Of a stretch of 64,000 nt of DNA, positions 25,775-34,455 are shown piece after piece. Source of the DNA: Planobispora rosea. GTDB lineage: Bacteria > Actinomycetota > Actinomycetes > Streptosporangiales > Streptosporangiaceae. The DNA lies in contig NZ_BMQP01000008.1 in NCBI RefSeq assembly GCF_014648175.1, forward strand, positions 1 through 64,000, written 5' to 3'. A program made the position numbers and the translations under genes. The notes under the pieces were generated by a model. That model worked only from the letters and a program-made list of their open reading frames with translations. It was not told the origin of the DNA and made no database searches. Within the stretch, counting starts at the first letter, position 1, and each line of letters opens with the position of its first letter.

Positions 25775-25882
25775 ATGAAGCGCTACGAGAAGCCACGTCT
25801 GACGGCGGCCGGCTCCTTCCGCAAGGTCACCGGCCTTCTTCAGTTCAGGGGTAACGACCGTCTGCTGCTGAGCAAGAACTAG
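25775..25882 (+). CDS. Lasso peptide precursor, citrulassin-like
   Basis: The 35-residue peptide has a leader MKRYEKPRLTAAGSFRKVTG with the YxxPxL...G.F..T pattern recognised by lasso RRE proteins. Thr sits at position -2 of the cleavage site. The predicted core is LLQFRGNDRLLLSKN. Asp8 can close an 8-residue macrolactam ring with Leu1, leaving the tail RLLLSKN. The GNDRLxLSKN pattern matches citrulassins, in which Arg9 is converted to citrulline by a separately encoded deiminase. AGAAAGGGAA precedes the ATG. The full processing set follows directly. A longer reading from 25649 is rejected because it breaks the leader layout. Confidence 0.92.
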   Translation: MKRYEKPRLTAAGSFRKVTGLLQFRGNDRLLLSKN

Positions 25883-25900
25883 CGGTCGCCCATCCGACTC

Positions 25901-27745
25901 ATGGTCGCTGACACACTGGGTCGGCCACGCCACGGCGAGGCGTATTTCGCGGTTCTTCCCGACTGCGAATCCGCGCCCGCCGTGGCCGCGGCCCTGCGCA
26001 CCCCCGCCGCCCGGACCGTCTGTCATGCCTCGGGCCGCCCCTGGCTGGTCGGGCACTGGCCGGACGGATCTCTCACAGTGGCCGAGGCGGGCGCCACCCG
26101 ACTGGCTGTGATCGGCACCTGTCCCGTCGGCACCGAGCGGCTGACGGCCGAGGCGGGACGGCTGCGCGACCTGGCACACCTGGACCAGCTCGCCCGCTCC
26201 CTGCCGGGCAGTTTCCACCTGGTCGCCTCCCTGGACGGCCGCCTGCGCGTCCAGGGCACCGCCTCCGGGCTGCGCCTGGTGTTCCACGCCCGGGTCGGCG
26301 ACCTGACGGTGGCCGCCGACCGCGCCGACGTCCTGGCCGCCGTCACCGGGGCCGAGATCGATCGGCGGCAGGTGGCGGTACGGCTGCTGTGGCCGGTGCC
26401 GCACCCCCTGCAGCACACCCCGATGTGGCGAGGGGTGAGCGCGGTCGAACCGGGAGACTGCCTGGTCGTCGAGACCGACGGGCGGACCGCCCGGCACCGC
26501 CGCTGGTGGGTTCCTCCCGAGCCGGTCCGCCCGCTGGCCGCGGGGGCCGAGGACGTCCGGCGGACGCTGGAGGAGGCGGTCGCCGCCCGTACGGCGGGTG
26601 GCGGCACGGTCAGCTTCGACCTGTCGGGCGGCCTGGACTCCACCTCGCTGTGCTTCCTGGCCGCCGCCCGGCCGCAGGCCCGTCTCATCGCCTCCACCTG
26701 GCCGGGACGCGACCCCGCCGACGACGATCTCGCCTGGGCCCGGCGCGCGATCGCCCACCTGCCGGGGGTCGAGCACGCGATCTGGCCGCCGGAAGACTCC
26801 CCCCTGGTCTACGCCGACCTGCTGGAGATCGACGACACCCTGGACGAACCGACCATCGGCGTGATGGACCGCGCCCGGGTGCTGTCACACGTGCCGGCCC
26901 TGGCGGCCAGGGGCAGCAGGCTGCACGTCACCGGGATCGGCGGCGACCACGTCGCCTGGTGCTCGGAGGCCGCCTACCACGGCCTGCTGCGCAGGCACCC
27001 GTTGCTGGCGATCGGGCGGCTGCGCGGTTTCCGGGCGCTGTTCCACTGGCCGGCCGGGCCGATGATGCGGGCACTGGCCGACGGCCGTCCTTACCAGCGC
27101 TGGCTGGCGGACGCCGCCACCGATCTGCGCGCTCCCGCGCCGCCGCCGGTGATCGGCGCGCTGGGCTGGGGGTCACCGCCCCGGGCGTTCGACTGGGTCA
27201 CCGACCAGGCGGTGGAGACGGCGGCCGAGGTGATCGGCGAGGCGGCCGGGCGCGCCGAGCCGCTGGCGGCCGACCGGGGACGCCACGTCGACCTGCACGC
27301 CATCCGCGACGCCTGCCGGATCGTCCGGCAGTGGGAGCAGATGAGCGCCCGCGCGGGCCTGCCCATGTCCTCCCCCTATCTCGACGACCGGGTGATCGAG
27401 GCATGCCTGGCGGTACGGCCCCAGGACCGCGTCACGCCCTGGCGCTACAAACCGCTGCTGACGGAGGCGATGCGCGGAACCGTGCCCGAGGAGTGCCTGC
27501 GCCGCTCCAGCAAGGCCGAAGCGTCCCTGGACGCCGCCGAAGGGCTGCGCCGACACGGCGGCGACCTGTACGCCCTGTGGGAGGACTCCCGGCTGGCCCG
27601 CCTCGGGCTCGTGGACGCCGCGGCGCTCAAGGACCTGGCCGGCCGTCCCGACGCCCCGCACCTGCGTCACGCGATCGTGTATTCGACCATCGGCTGCGAG
27701 GTCTGGCTGCGGACCTTGGAGCCGTCGAGGAGAGAGGTGCCCTGA
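25901..27745 (+). CDS. Lasso cyclase, asparagine-synthetase-like
   Basis: The 614-residue enzyme adenylates the Asp8 side chain of the core and closes the isopeptide bond with the freed N-terminus. The C-terminal synthetase domain has the PP-loop SGGLDS (about 242-247) and the following TSLCFLAAARP, and later KAEASLDAAEGLRRHGGDLY. The N-terminal domain retains a glutaminase-like fold but lacks the N-terminal catalytic Cys, as in lasso cyclases. It starts 18 bases after the precursor stop with no obvious ribosome site. It overlaps the RRE gene by one base. Confidence 0.93.
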   Translation: MVADTLGRPRHGEAYFAVLPDCESAPAVAAALRTPAARTVCHASGRPWLVGHWPDGSLTVAEAGATRLAVIGTCPVGTERLTAEAGRLRDLAHLDQLARSLPGSFHLVASLDGRLRVQGTASGLRLVFHARVGDLTVAADRADVLAAVTGAEIDRRQVAVRLLWPVPHPLQHTPMWRGVSAVEPGDCLVVETDGRTARHRRWWVPPEPVRPLAAGAEDVRRTLEEAVAARTAGGGTVSFDLSGGLDSTSLCFLAAARPQARLIASTWPGRDPADDDLAWARRAIAHLPGVEHAIWPPEDSPLVYADLLEIDDTLDEPTIGVMDRARVLSHVPALAARGSRLHVTGIGGDHVAWCSEAAYHGLLRRHPLLAIGRLRGFRALFHWPAGPMMRALADGRPYQRWLADAATDLRAPAPPPVIGALGWGSPPRAFDWVTDQAVETAAEVIGEAAGRAEPLAADRGRHVDLHAIRDACRIVRQWEQMSARAGLPMSSPYLDDRVIEACLAVRPQDRVTPWRYKPLLTEAMRGTVPEECLRRSSKAEASLDAAEGLRRHGGDLYALWEDSRLARLGLVDAAALKDLAGRPDAPHLRHAIVYSTIGCEVWLRTLEPSRREVP

Positions 27746-28002
27746 TGAGCCTGCGGTTGCGCACCGATGTGGCCGCCACCGACACGGACTACGGAGCGGT
27801 CCTGCTCGACCAGCGCAGTGGTGAATTCTGGCAGCTCAACCCGACCGCAGCGTTGATCATCCGGCGGTTGACGGCCGGGGACAGTCCCGCCTCGGCCGCC
27901 GCCGCGGTGGCCGAGGAGTTCGAGGTCGGGCCCGACCAGGCGCTGGCCGATGTGCGGGAGCTGGTGGACGAGCTGCGGGCGGCCGGGCTGGTGGCACCAT
28001 GA
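27745..28002 (+). CDS. PqqD-like RiPP recognition element (lasso B1)
   Basis: The 85-residue stand-alone RRE binds the precursor leader and delivers it to the protease. The PqqD fold is visible in DTDYGAVLLDQRSGEFWQLN, PTAALIIRRLTAG and the helical end VRELVDELRAAGLV. Its start codon overlaps the cyclase stop (TGATG), and its own stop overlaps the protease start by 4 bases. The tight spacing indicates a single translational unit. Confidence 0.92.
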   Translation: MSLRLRTDVAATDTDYGAVLLDQRSGEFWQLNPTAALIIRRLTAGDSPASAAAAVAEEFEVGPDQALADVRELVDELRAAGLVAP

Positions 28003-28427
28003 GCGTCCCCAGCGCGCTGGAGCGGCCCAGCGGGGTGCCGCCGGTCCGGCGGCTGGCGGCACGGATCGCGGTGGGAGCGGCTCTCCCGCTGAGCCTGCTG
28101 CCGCCGCGGCGGCTGCACGGCGTTCTGGCCCTGCTGAGCAGGGGCGCCGGACCCGCCCGGTACGCGCATGCCAAGGCGGCCCGGGAAGCGGTGCTGGCGG
28201 TGAGCCTGACCTGCCTCGGGTCGCACGGCTGCCTGCCGCGCTCCCTGGCCACCGCCCTGCTGTGCAGGCTGTGGGGCGTGTGGCCCACCTGGTGCGCGGG
28301 CGTCCGCGCCAGGCCGCCGTTCGCGGCGCACGCCTGGGTCGAGGCCGAGGGGCGGCCGGTCGACGAGGACGTGCCGGACGGCTATCTCCGGCCGCTGGTC
28401 ACCGTCGCGCCGCGCCATGCTCGGTGA
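27999..28427 (+). CDS. Lasso leader peptidase, transglutaminase-like (B2)
   Basis: The 142-residue protein is a bacterial transglutaminase-fold cysteine protease that removes the leader after the Thr-Gly end. The catalytic residues are Cys78 in HGCLPRSLATALL, His111 in AAHAWVE and an acidic residue in GRPVDED. An N-terminal hydrophobic stretch (AVGAALPLSLLPP) resembles that of other B2 proteins. Its stop overlaps the ABC transporter start by 11 bases. Two further Cys (89, 99) are not part of the expected triad. Confidence 0.92.
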   Translation: MSVPSALERPSGVPPVRRLAARIAVGAALPLSLLPPRRLHGVLALLSRGAGPARYAHAKAAREAVLAVSLTCLGSHGCLPRSLATALLCRLWGVWPTWCAGVRARPPFAAHAWVEAEGRPVDEDVPDGYLRPLVTVAPRHAR

Positions 28428-30216
28428 GGTGCTGCGGCTGGCGGCCCGTCACCGCTGGTCACTAGCCGCCGGGGTGGGGCTGACGCTGCTCGGCTCCGCA
28501 CTCGGGCTGGCACAGCCGCTGCTGGTCAAACGGGTGATCGAGGAGGTCGGGGCGGGCCGTACCGCGTGGGGTGCGATCTGCGCGCTGGTCACCTTCTTCC
28601 TGGCCCAGGCCGCGGTGGAGGCGCTGGTGCGCTACGTCCTGGCGCGCACCGGTGAGGGCGTGGTGCTCGGGGTCCGCGTCCGCCTGGCCGACCGCCTGCT
28701 CCGGCTGCCGATGCCGCTCTACCACCGTTACCGCACCGGTGACCTGATCTCCCGGATGGGTGCCGACACCGTGGCGCTGCGCCGGGTCGTCTCCACCGGG
28801 CTGACCGACGCGGTGACCGGTGTCCTCGGTCTCGCCGGCGCCGTGGCGTTGATGATCTGGCTGGATGCCACCCTGTTCGCCATGGTCGCCGTGCTCGTCG
28901 CGGTGGCGGCGGCGACCACCGCCTGCGCGCTGCGCGCCATCCGCGCGGCGTCGCTGCGGGCCCAGGAGGCGACCGGGGAGATGTCAGCCGACCTGGAACG
29001 GGCGCTGGGCGCGATCCGCACCGTGCGCGCCGCGCGTGCGGAGCGGCGCGAGGCCGCGCGGATCACCGCCCATGCGCATGCCGCCCACGCGGGCGGGGTG
29101 CGGATGGCCCGCCACGACGCACTGGTGGCTCCCGCCGGAGACCTGGCGATCACCGGTTCGTTCCTCCTGGTGCTGCTGGTCGGCGGGGCGCGGGTGGCCG
29201 CCGGGGACGCCTCGGTGGCCGACCTGGTCGCGTTCGCGATGTACATGGTCTACCTGACCGGTCCGCTGGGATCGCTGGTCGAGGCGGTCAGCGTGATCCA
29301 GCAGGGCGCCGGGGCGCTGCACCGCGTCAGCCAGGCGCTGTCCTGGCCGGGCGAGCCGGACGACGGCGGCCCGCACCCGGCGCGGGTCGCGCGGGACGGC
29401 GGCCGGGCGCTGCTGGAGTTCCGTGACGTGTGGTTCGGCTACGAGCCGGACCGCCCGGTGCTGCGCGGGGTGTCGTTCCAGGTCCCCCCGCGCGGGCAGG
29501 TGGCGCTGATCGGCCCGTCCGGCGCCGGCAAGTCCACGCTGTTCGCCCTGGTCGAACGGTTCTATGACCCCGACCGCGGTCGCATCCTGTGCGACGGCGT
29601 CGATCTGCGGCGCGTGGATCGAGCCGCGCATCGCGCGGGCATCGGGCTGGTCGAGCAGGACTGCCCGATCATGCACGGCACGCTGCGCGACAACCTCACC
29701 TACGCCGCGCCGGACGCCGCGGCCGACGACCTGCGGCGGGTGATCGAGCTGGCCGGGCTGTCCGGGCTGGTCGCCCGGTTGCCGCAGGGTCTCGACAGCC
29801 CGGTCGGGGAGCGCGGTACGGCGCTGTCGGGCGGGGAACGCCAGCGCGTCGCCATCGCCCGGGCCCTGCTGGCCAGGCCGCGGCTGCTGCTGCTGGACGA
29901 GCCGACCGCCCACCTGGACGCCGAGAGCGAGGCGGCGCTGCGCCGTACGATCGAGCACCTGGCGGATGAGTGCGCCCTGGTGGTCATCGCGCACCGGTTC
30001 ACCACGGTCCGCCGCGCCGCCCGGATCGTGGTGCTCGACGGGGGCCGGGTCACCGCCTGCGGCACGCACGAGGAGCTCCTCGAGCGCAGTCCCTACTACC
30101 GGGCCCTGGCCGCCGAATGGCTCGCCGGTGATCCCCTGGAGGGCGGTGATCCTCTGGAGGACATCACCGGAGACGCCGCCCGGGGCGGTCGCCACCGCGT
30201 CGCCCTGGGCGAGTAG
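28417..30216 (+). CDS. Lasso peptide ABC exporter, fused permease and ATPase
   Basis: The 599-residue half-transporter has about six TM segments in residues 15-310. The nucleotide-binding domain has Walker [10 protein letters not shown] (about 367-375), Q-loop region GLVEQDCPI, signature LSGGERQRVAIARALL, Walker B LLLLDEPTAHLD and the switch His in VIAHRF. Position, as the last gene of the precursor-C-B1-B2-D operon, indicates export of the mature lasso peptide and self-protection. It converges with the second conservon. Confidence 0.92.
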   Translation: MLGEVLRLAARHRWSLAAGVGLTLLGSALGLAQPLLVKRVIEEVGAGRTAWGAICALVTFFLAQAAVEALVRYVLARTGEGVVLGVRVRLADRLLRLPMPLYHRYRTGDLISRMGADTVALRRVVSTGLTDAVTGVLGLAGAVALMIWLDATLFAMVAVLVAVAAATTACALRAIRAASLRAQEATGEMSADLERALGAIRTVRAARAERREAARITAHAHAAHAGGVRMARHDALVAPAGDLAITGSFLLVLLVGGARVAAGDASVADLVAFAMYMVYLTGPLGSLVEAVSVIQQGAGALHRVSQALSWPGEPDDGGPHPARVARDGGRALLEFRDVWFGYEPDRPVLRGVSFQVPPRGQVALIGPSGAGKSTLFALVERFYDPDRGRILCDGVDLRRVDRAAHRAGIGLVEQDCPIMHGTLRDNLTYAAPDAAADDLRRVIELAGLSGLVARLPQGLDSPVGERGTALSGGERQRVAIARALLARPRLLLLDEPTAHLDAESEAALRRTIEHLADECALVVIAHRFTTVRRAARIVVLDGGRVTACGTHEELLERSPYYRALAAEWLAGDPLEGGDPLEDITGDAARGGRHRVALGE

Positions 30217-30241
30217 GAGCGGCGCGGTGGCGGGCCCGGGG

Positions 30242-30817
30242 TCAGGCCTGGTTCGCGGTCAGGACCTTCAGAGAGTGCTCCACGAGCGTGATCAGCACGG
30301 TCTTGGCCGACGCGCGGCGCCGTACGTCGCACATGAGGACCGGCACGTCCGGGTCCAGGTCGAGAGCGGAGCGCACCTCCTCGGTGTCGTAGCGGTCGGC
30401 TCCGTCGAAGCAGTTGACCGCCACGATGAACGGCGTGCCGCGCTGCTCGAAGTAGTCGATCGAGGGGAAACAGTCGGTCAGCCGCCGGGTGTCCGCCAGC
30501 ACCACCGCACCCAGCGCGCCGTAGGACAGCTCGTCCCACATGAACCAGAACCGCTCCTGGCCGGGCGTGCCGAACAGGTAGACGACCAGGCCTTCGCGGA
30601 TGGTGATGCGGCCGAAGTCCATCGCGACCGTGGTGGTGGTCTTGCCCTCCACACCCTCGACATCGTCGATGCCGATACCCCGGTCGGAGAGCACCTCCTC
30701 GGTGCGCAGGGGGCGGATCTCGCTGATCGCGCCGACGAGCGTGGTCTTGCCCACACCGAAGCCGCCCGCGATGAGAATCTTGAGCGCGACGGGCTCGTCA
30801 GAGGGCTCGAAGTCCAT
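30242..30817 (-). CDS. cvnD: CvnD, conservon small GTPase
   Basis: This 191-residue Ras-like GTPase has the P-loop GGFGVGKTT (about 18-26), the conservon switch region GKTTTTVAMDFGRI, the G3 motif LFGTPGQERFWFMW and the guanine-specificity region VAVNCFDG in place of NKxD. CvnD works with the kinase, roadblock and DUF742 proteins. Its start lies 20 bases inside the end of cvnC, the normal conservon arrangement. The first conservon of this window has no counterpart. Confidence 0.93.
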   Translation of the reverse strand: MDFEPSDEPVALKILIAGGFGVGKTTLVGAISEIRPLRTEEVLSDRGIGIDDVEGVEGKTTTTVAMDFGRITIREGLVVYLFGTPGQERFWFMWDELSYGALGAVVLADTRRLTDCFPSIDYFEQRGTPFIVAVNCFDGADRYDTEEVRSALDLDPDVPVLMCDVRRRASAKTVLITLVEHSLKVLTANQA

Positions 30818-31145
30818 TGATCACTTCCTTGAGAATGCGCTCACTCGCCGAGGCGCGTCCGATCGAGATGAGACCGTGGTCCTGCAGATCGCCCAGGAGG
30901 ACGCGGACCACGCCGAGGGGCAGGTCGAGTTCCGAGGCGACGTCGGCGACCGGGGTCGCGGTGCTGACCATGGAGAGGATCCGTTCCTGTTCCGGCCCGG
31001 GGACGAAGTCCCCGGATGGGGCGGCCCCGGTCGCGGTGACCAGGGCGACCAGGTCCAGCGCGTCGCCGGAGGACCGGGTCCGGCCTCCGACGAGCGCGTA
31101 CGGCCGGACGACGGGCCCGGCCTCCTCGTCCATCCAGCGGGTCAT
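30798..31145 (-). CDS. cvnC: CvnC, DUF742 winged-helix protein (second conservon)
   Basis: The 115-residue DUF742 protein has WMDEEAGPVVRPYALVGGRTRS at the start. The winged-helix core includes VADVASELDLPLGVVRVLLGDLQDHGLI, and the end is VINGLRAL, matching CvnC of the first conservon. The start overlaps the cvnB stop by 4 bases and the end overlaps cvnD by 20. It is a compact adaptor of unproven biochemical role that in conservons forms part of the membrane complex. Confidence 0.92.
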   Translation of the reverse strand: MTRWMDEEAGPVVRPYALVGGRTRSSGDALDLVALVTATGAAPSGDFVPGPEQERILSMVSTATPVADVASELDLPLGVVRVLLGDLQDHGLISIGRASASERILKEVINGLRAL

Positions 31146-31549
31146 GACGGACCTTGGCGTGGATTGGTTGAGATGTGCTGGCCGACCCGCTTGACCAGCA
31201 TCGCCATCTCGTAGGCGATGTGGCCGACATCGGCGTCGGAACTGCTGAGCACGGCGAGACAGGTTCCCTGCCCGGCCGCCGTGACGAAGAGGAACGCCGA
31301 CTCCATCTCCACGATGGTCTGGCGGACGTCACCACCGCCGAAATGGCGTCCCGCGCCGCGCGCCAGGCTCTGGAACCCGGCGGCGACGGCCGAGAGATGC
31401 TCGGCGTCCTCCCGGCTGATGCCCGAGGAGAAGCCCATGGCGAGCCCGTCCGTGGACAGGATCACCGCCTGCCGCACCGCGCCTACCCGGCCGGTCAGGT
31501 CGTCGAGGAGCCAGTTGAGTTCGCCGGTGTTGCTTACTTTTCCGGCCAT
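31142..31549 (-). CDS. cvnB: CvnB, roadblock/LC7 protein (second conservon)
   Basis: The 135-residue protein has ELNWLLDDLTGRVGAVRQAV, ILSTDGLAMGFSSGI, EHLSAVAAGFQSLARGAG and SAFLFVTAAGQGTCLAVL, all conserved with the first CvnB. The ATG at 31549 begins the tight homology and has a GGAGGTCAC ribosome site. It lies 61 bases after the cvnA stop. Both CvnB copies keep the same N-terminal GK...GEL pattern. Confidence 0.92.
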   Translation of the reverse strand: MAGKVSNTGELNWLLDDLTGRVGAVRQAVILSTDGLAMGFSSGISREDAEHLSAVAAGFQSLARGAGRHFGGGDVRQTIVEMESAFLFVTAAGQGTCLAVLSSSDADVGHIAYEMAMLVKRVGQHISTNPRQGPS

Positions 31550-31610
31550 GTGACCTCCTCCGTAGGACTCATGACCGTGATGCCGTCTTTGACGCCCTCG
31601 CTGCGTCTGG

Positions 31611-34181
31611 TCACTTGTCCTCCTTTTCGCCTGTGTTGTGCTGTGCGAAGTCGTTCTCGTACTCCGCGCGCCCCCGCCGGGTGCCCGCCTGGAAGGCCGA
31701 GAACAACGCGCGGGCCTGCTCCGGGCAGCGCCCGGCCGTCCCGGACTCCGCGGCCGCCCCGGACTCCGGAGCCCCAGGGGACGACTCTGAAGGCCGTGAA
31801 GGCTCTGAAGGCCCTGTGGGCCCCGCCGACGCCGTTTCCGCGGGTGCGGGAACGTCCTGGGACGTCTCGGCGTCCTGGGAGTTCTGGGGGCCCTGGGAGT
31901 CGTGGAGGTCCTGGGGGGATCGCGAAGTCTGAGTGCCCTGGCGGAGCTGCGGGGCCAGGTTCGCCTGCCGTACGCGCCGGGGCAGCCTCCCGGGGCCGGT
32001 GGTCTCGCGGACCACGGCACCCCGGTCGGCCTCCGCACCGGCGGTCACCGTGTCGGCGGTCACCGTGTCGATGGTCGTCGCGTCACCCGACGGCGTGTCG
32101 GCCACCACGGTGAGCGTCGGCGCCGCCATGGGCTGGGCGCCCTGGGCGGCGGGGGCGCGGGGGACCGTCCTGGTGCGGCGGGGCAGGCCGCCGGACCGGC
32201 GGGCCGGGGGCAGCGCGGCCGGAGCGGGCTCGGCGAGCGCCATCCGCCGCTTCCCGTTCGAAGGCTGCTCGGCGAGCCGCTCGGCGGTGAGGGACAACGA
32301 CGCGGCGGTATCGGCGATCACCGCGCGGGGCAGGAGCACGATGGCCGTGGTGCCGCCGAACGGCGAGGCGCGGAGCACGACCTGGATGCCGTGCCGGGCG
32401 GCGAGCCGGCCCACCACGAACAGGCCGAGCCGGTCGCTGTCGGCCAGGTCGAACTCCGGCGGGTCGGCCAGCCGCGCGTTGATCTCCGCGTACTCCACCG
32501 GCCCCAGCCCCAGGCCCCGGTCCTCCACCTCGACGGCGAACCCGTTGGCGACCAGGTCGCCGCGTACGGTGACCATGGTCTGCGGCGGTGAGTAGAGCGT
32601 GGCGTTCTCGATGAGCTCGGAGATCAGGTGCGTGATGTCGGCGACGGACTCCCCGTCGAGCAGGACGTCGGGCAGCGGCGCCACGCTCACCCGCTTGTAG
32701 TCCTCGACCTCGGCGATCGCCGCCCTGACGGCGTCGATCACCGGCACCGGCCTGCGCCAGGCGCGGCCGGGCTCGGCGCCGGACAGGATGATCAGGCCCT
32801 CGGCGTGGCGGCGCATGCGGGTGGTCAGGTGGTCCAGGGCGAACAGGTCGTCGAGGTTGTCGGGGTCGGTCGCCCGGCGCTGCATGTTGTCCAGCAGGGA
32901 GAGCTGGCGGTGGAGCAGGCTCTGCTTGCGGCGGGCGAGGTTGACGAAGACCTGGCTGACGCCGCGGCGCAGGTTGGCCTGGCCGACGGCGGCCTCGATC
33001 GCGGTGCGCCGCACCGAGCCGAACGCCCGGGCCACGTCGCGGACCTCCGCCGAACCGCGCACCTCGATGAGCGGGGCATCGGTCTCGACGTCCACCTCCT
33101 CACCGCGCCGGAGCCGCTTGACCAGGCGCGGAAGCCGTACATCCGCGAGTTCGAGCGCGGCGGAGCGCAGCCCGGCCAGTTCGCTCGCCAGGCGGCGGCC
33201 GAAGCGCACCGAGATGACGATCGAGGCGATCACCGCGATCAGGCCGGCGCCGCCCGCGACGGCGATCCGGACCACGATGCCGGTGGCCAGCGACCCGGAC
33301 CGTTCGGTCAGCGTCCCGGCGGACTCGGCGGCGAGCTGGTCGAGCCGGAGGACCAGCGGATCGGTGATCTCCCGCCACTGCGCGGCCTCGGCGGGCAGCC
33401 GGTCGCCGGTTCCCGAGGCGATGGCGTTCTCCATCGCGGTGAAGCGGGCGAAGGCGGGGGAGTTGAGGGCCTCCCGGTACGGCCCGCCGAGGGTGGAGTC
33501 CAGCGCGGACAGGGCGCGGTCGTGCAGGAAGGCCCGGTTCGCGGCGTAGTCGGCGAAGGCGGCGCGCTCCTCGGGAGAGAGCCGCAGGTCGATCAGCGCC
33601 CCGTTGACCAGCGCGTTCTCCCGGGCCATCATCTCGCGGGCGTTGCCCATCGCCTGCATCGCCGTGGCCTGCTGGAAGATCATCAGATCGGGGACGGCGA
33701 CCAGCTGGTCGTACAGGAGGAAGACGGCGTCCAGGATGTGGTTGTAGCCCGTCAGCACGGCCAGCCGGGTGCTGCGTCCCTGGTCGATCCCGGCCCGGAC
33801 CGCTCCGAGTCCGCCGAGCCTCCGCTCCGTCTCCTCCAGGGCGGAACGGAGTTCGGGGGAGCTGCCCGCCCGGTGCTCGGCGAGGGCCTCGCGGAACCGG
33901 GTGATCGCCTGGTCGGTGCGGTCGCGCTGCCGGCCGAAGCCGCTGGTGATCAACCGCGAGGTGATGGCCGTCGCCGACTGCGCCCGTTCGGCCTGGAGCT
34001 CCGCCCCCAGCTCGGTGGAGGCGACGCCGACCGTCTCGTAGAGGGTGTTCGCGCGCAGCAGCGCGGTCCCGTCGCCGACGGTGATGTTGAGCACGAATCC
34101 CCACAGCGCGCTCAGGGAGAGGAGGGGTAGGAGCAGCAGCAAGAAGATCTTGAACCGAATCGAGCGGTTTCCAGAGCCCAT
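31611..34181 (-). CDS. cvnA: CvnA-type sensor histidine kinase with NIT-like domain (second conservon)
   Basis: The 856-residue kinase has TM1 near residues 8-29 and TM2 near 305-325, with a long extracytoplasmic NIT-like domain between. The conserved His region is LDHLTTRMRRHAEGLIIL; the ATPase motifs are LIENATLYSPPQTMV, VEDRGLGL and DRLGLFVVGRLAARHG. The tail of about 230 residues is low-complexity and contains LPRRVRQANLAPQLRQ (near 732), shared with the first CvnA. The ATG at 34181 was preferred to a TTG five codons earlier. It heads cvnABCD and faces the acyltransferase gene. Confidence 0.9.
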   Translation of the reverse strand: MGSGNRSIRFKIFLLLLLPLLSLSALWGFVLNITVGDGTALLRANTLYETVGVASTELGAELQAERAQSATAITSRLITSGFGRQRDRTDQAITRFREALAEHRAGSSPELRSALEETERRLGGLGAVRAGIDQGRSTRLAVLTGYNHILDAVFLLYDQLVAVPDLMIFQQATAMQAMGNAREMMARENALVNGALIDLRLSPEERAAFADYAANRAFLHDRALSALDSTLGGPYREALNSPAFARFTAMENAIASGTGDRLPAEAAQWREITDPLVLRLDQLAAESAGTLTERSGSLATGIVVRIAVAGGAGLIAVIASIVISVRFGRRLASELAGLRSAALELADVRLPRLVKRLRRGEEVDVETDAPLIEVRGSAEVRDVARAFGSVRRTAIEAAVGQANLRRGVSQVFVNLARRKQSLLHRQLSLLDNMQRRATDPDNLDDLFALDHLTTRMRRHAEGLIILSGAEPGRAWRRPVPVIDAVRAAIAEVEDYKRVSVAPLPDVLLDGESVADITHLISELIENATLYSPPQTMVTVRGDLVANGFAVEVEDRGLGLGPVEYAEINARLADPPEFDLADSDRLGLFVVGRLAARHGIQVVLRASPFGGTTAIVLLPRAVIADTAASLSLTAERLAEQPSNGKRRMALAEPAPAALPPARRSGGLPRRTRTVPRAPAAQGAQPMAAPTLTVVADTPSGDATTIDTVTADTVTAGAEADRGAVVRETTGPGRLPRRVRQANLAPQLRQGTQTSRSPQDLHDSQGPQNSQDAETSQDVPAPAETASAGPTGPSEPSRPSESSPGAPESGAAAESGTAGRCPEQARALFSAFQAGTRRGRAEYENDFAQHNTGEKEDK

Positions 34182-34455
34182 GCCCACTCGTCCCAACTTC
34201 TGAGTGTGTGGAGGCTTGTGTGGTTAGGGGATGGAATGTGCCTCCGGAAGATCGGACAGGAGACTAGCACTGATAACGCTGCGGCGCAGGTGGCGGATTG
34301 GCATCCGGTGTGTTTCCGCTGACGGCGGAGGCGCCTGTGCATTCACCCGCGACCTGGCCGGAAGCTCGCGGATGCCCGCCCGGGAGAGGAGTTCTCCGGG
34401 CTTTCACCCCGTGTTGGCCGGTGATTCGCGGCGACATCGTTAGGGTCCGTGAGCT

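Noticed and set aside
25649-25882. A 77-residue reading of the lasso precursor
   Set aside because: The ribosome site and the leader pattern fit only the ATG at 25775; leaders of 42 extra residues are not typical.
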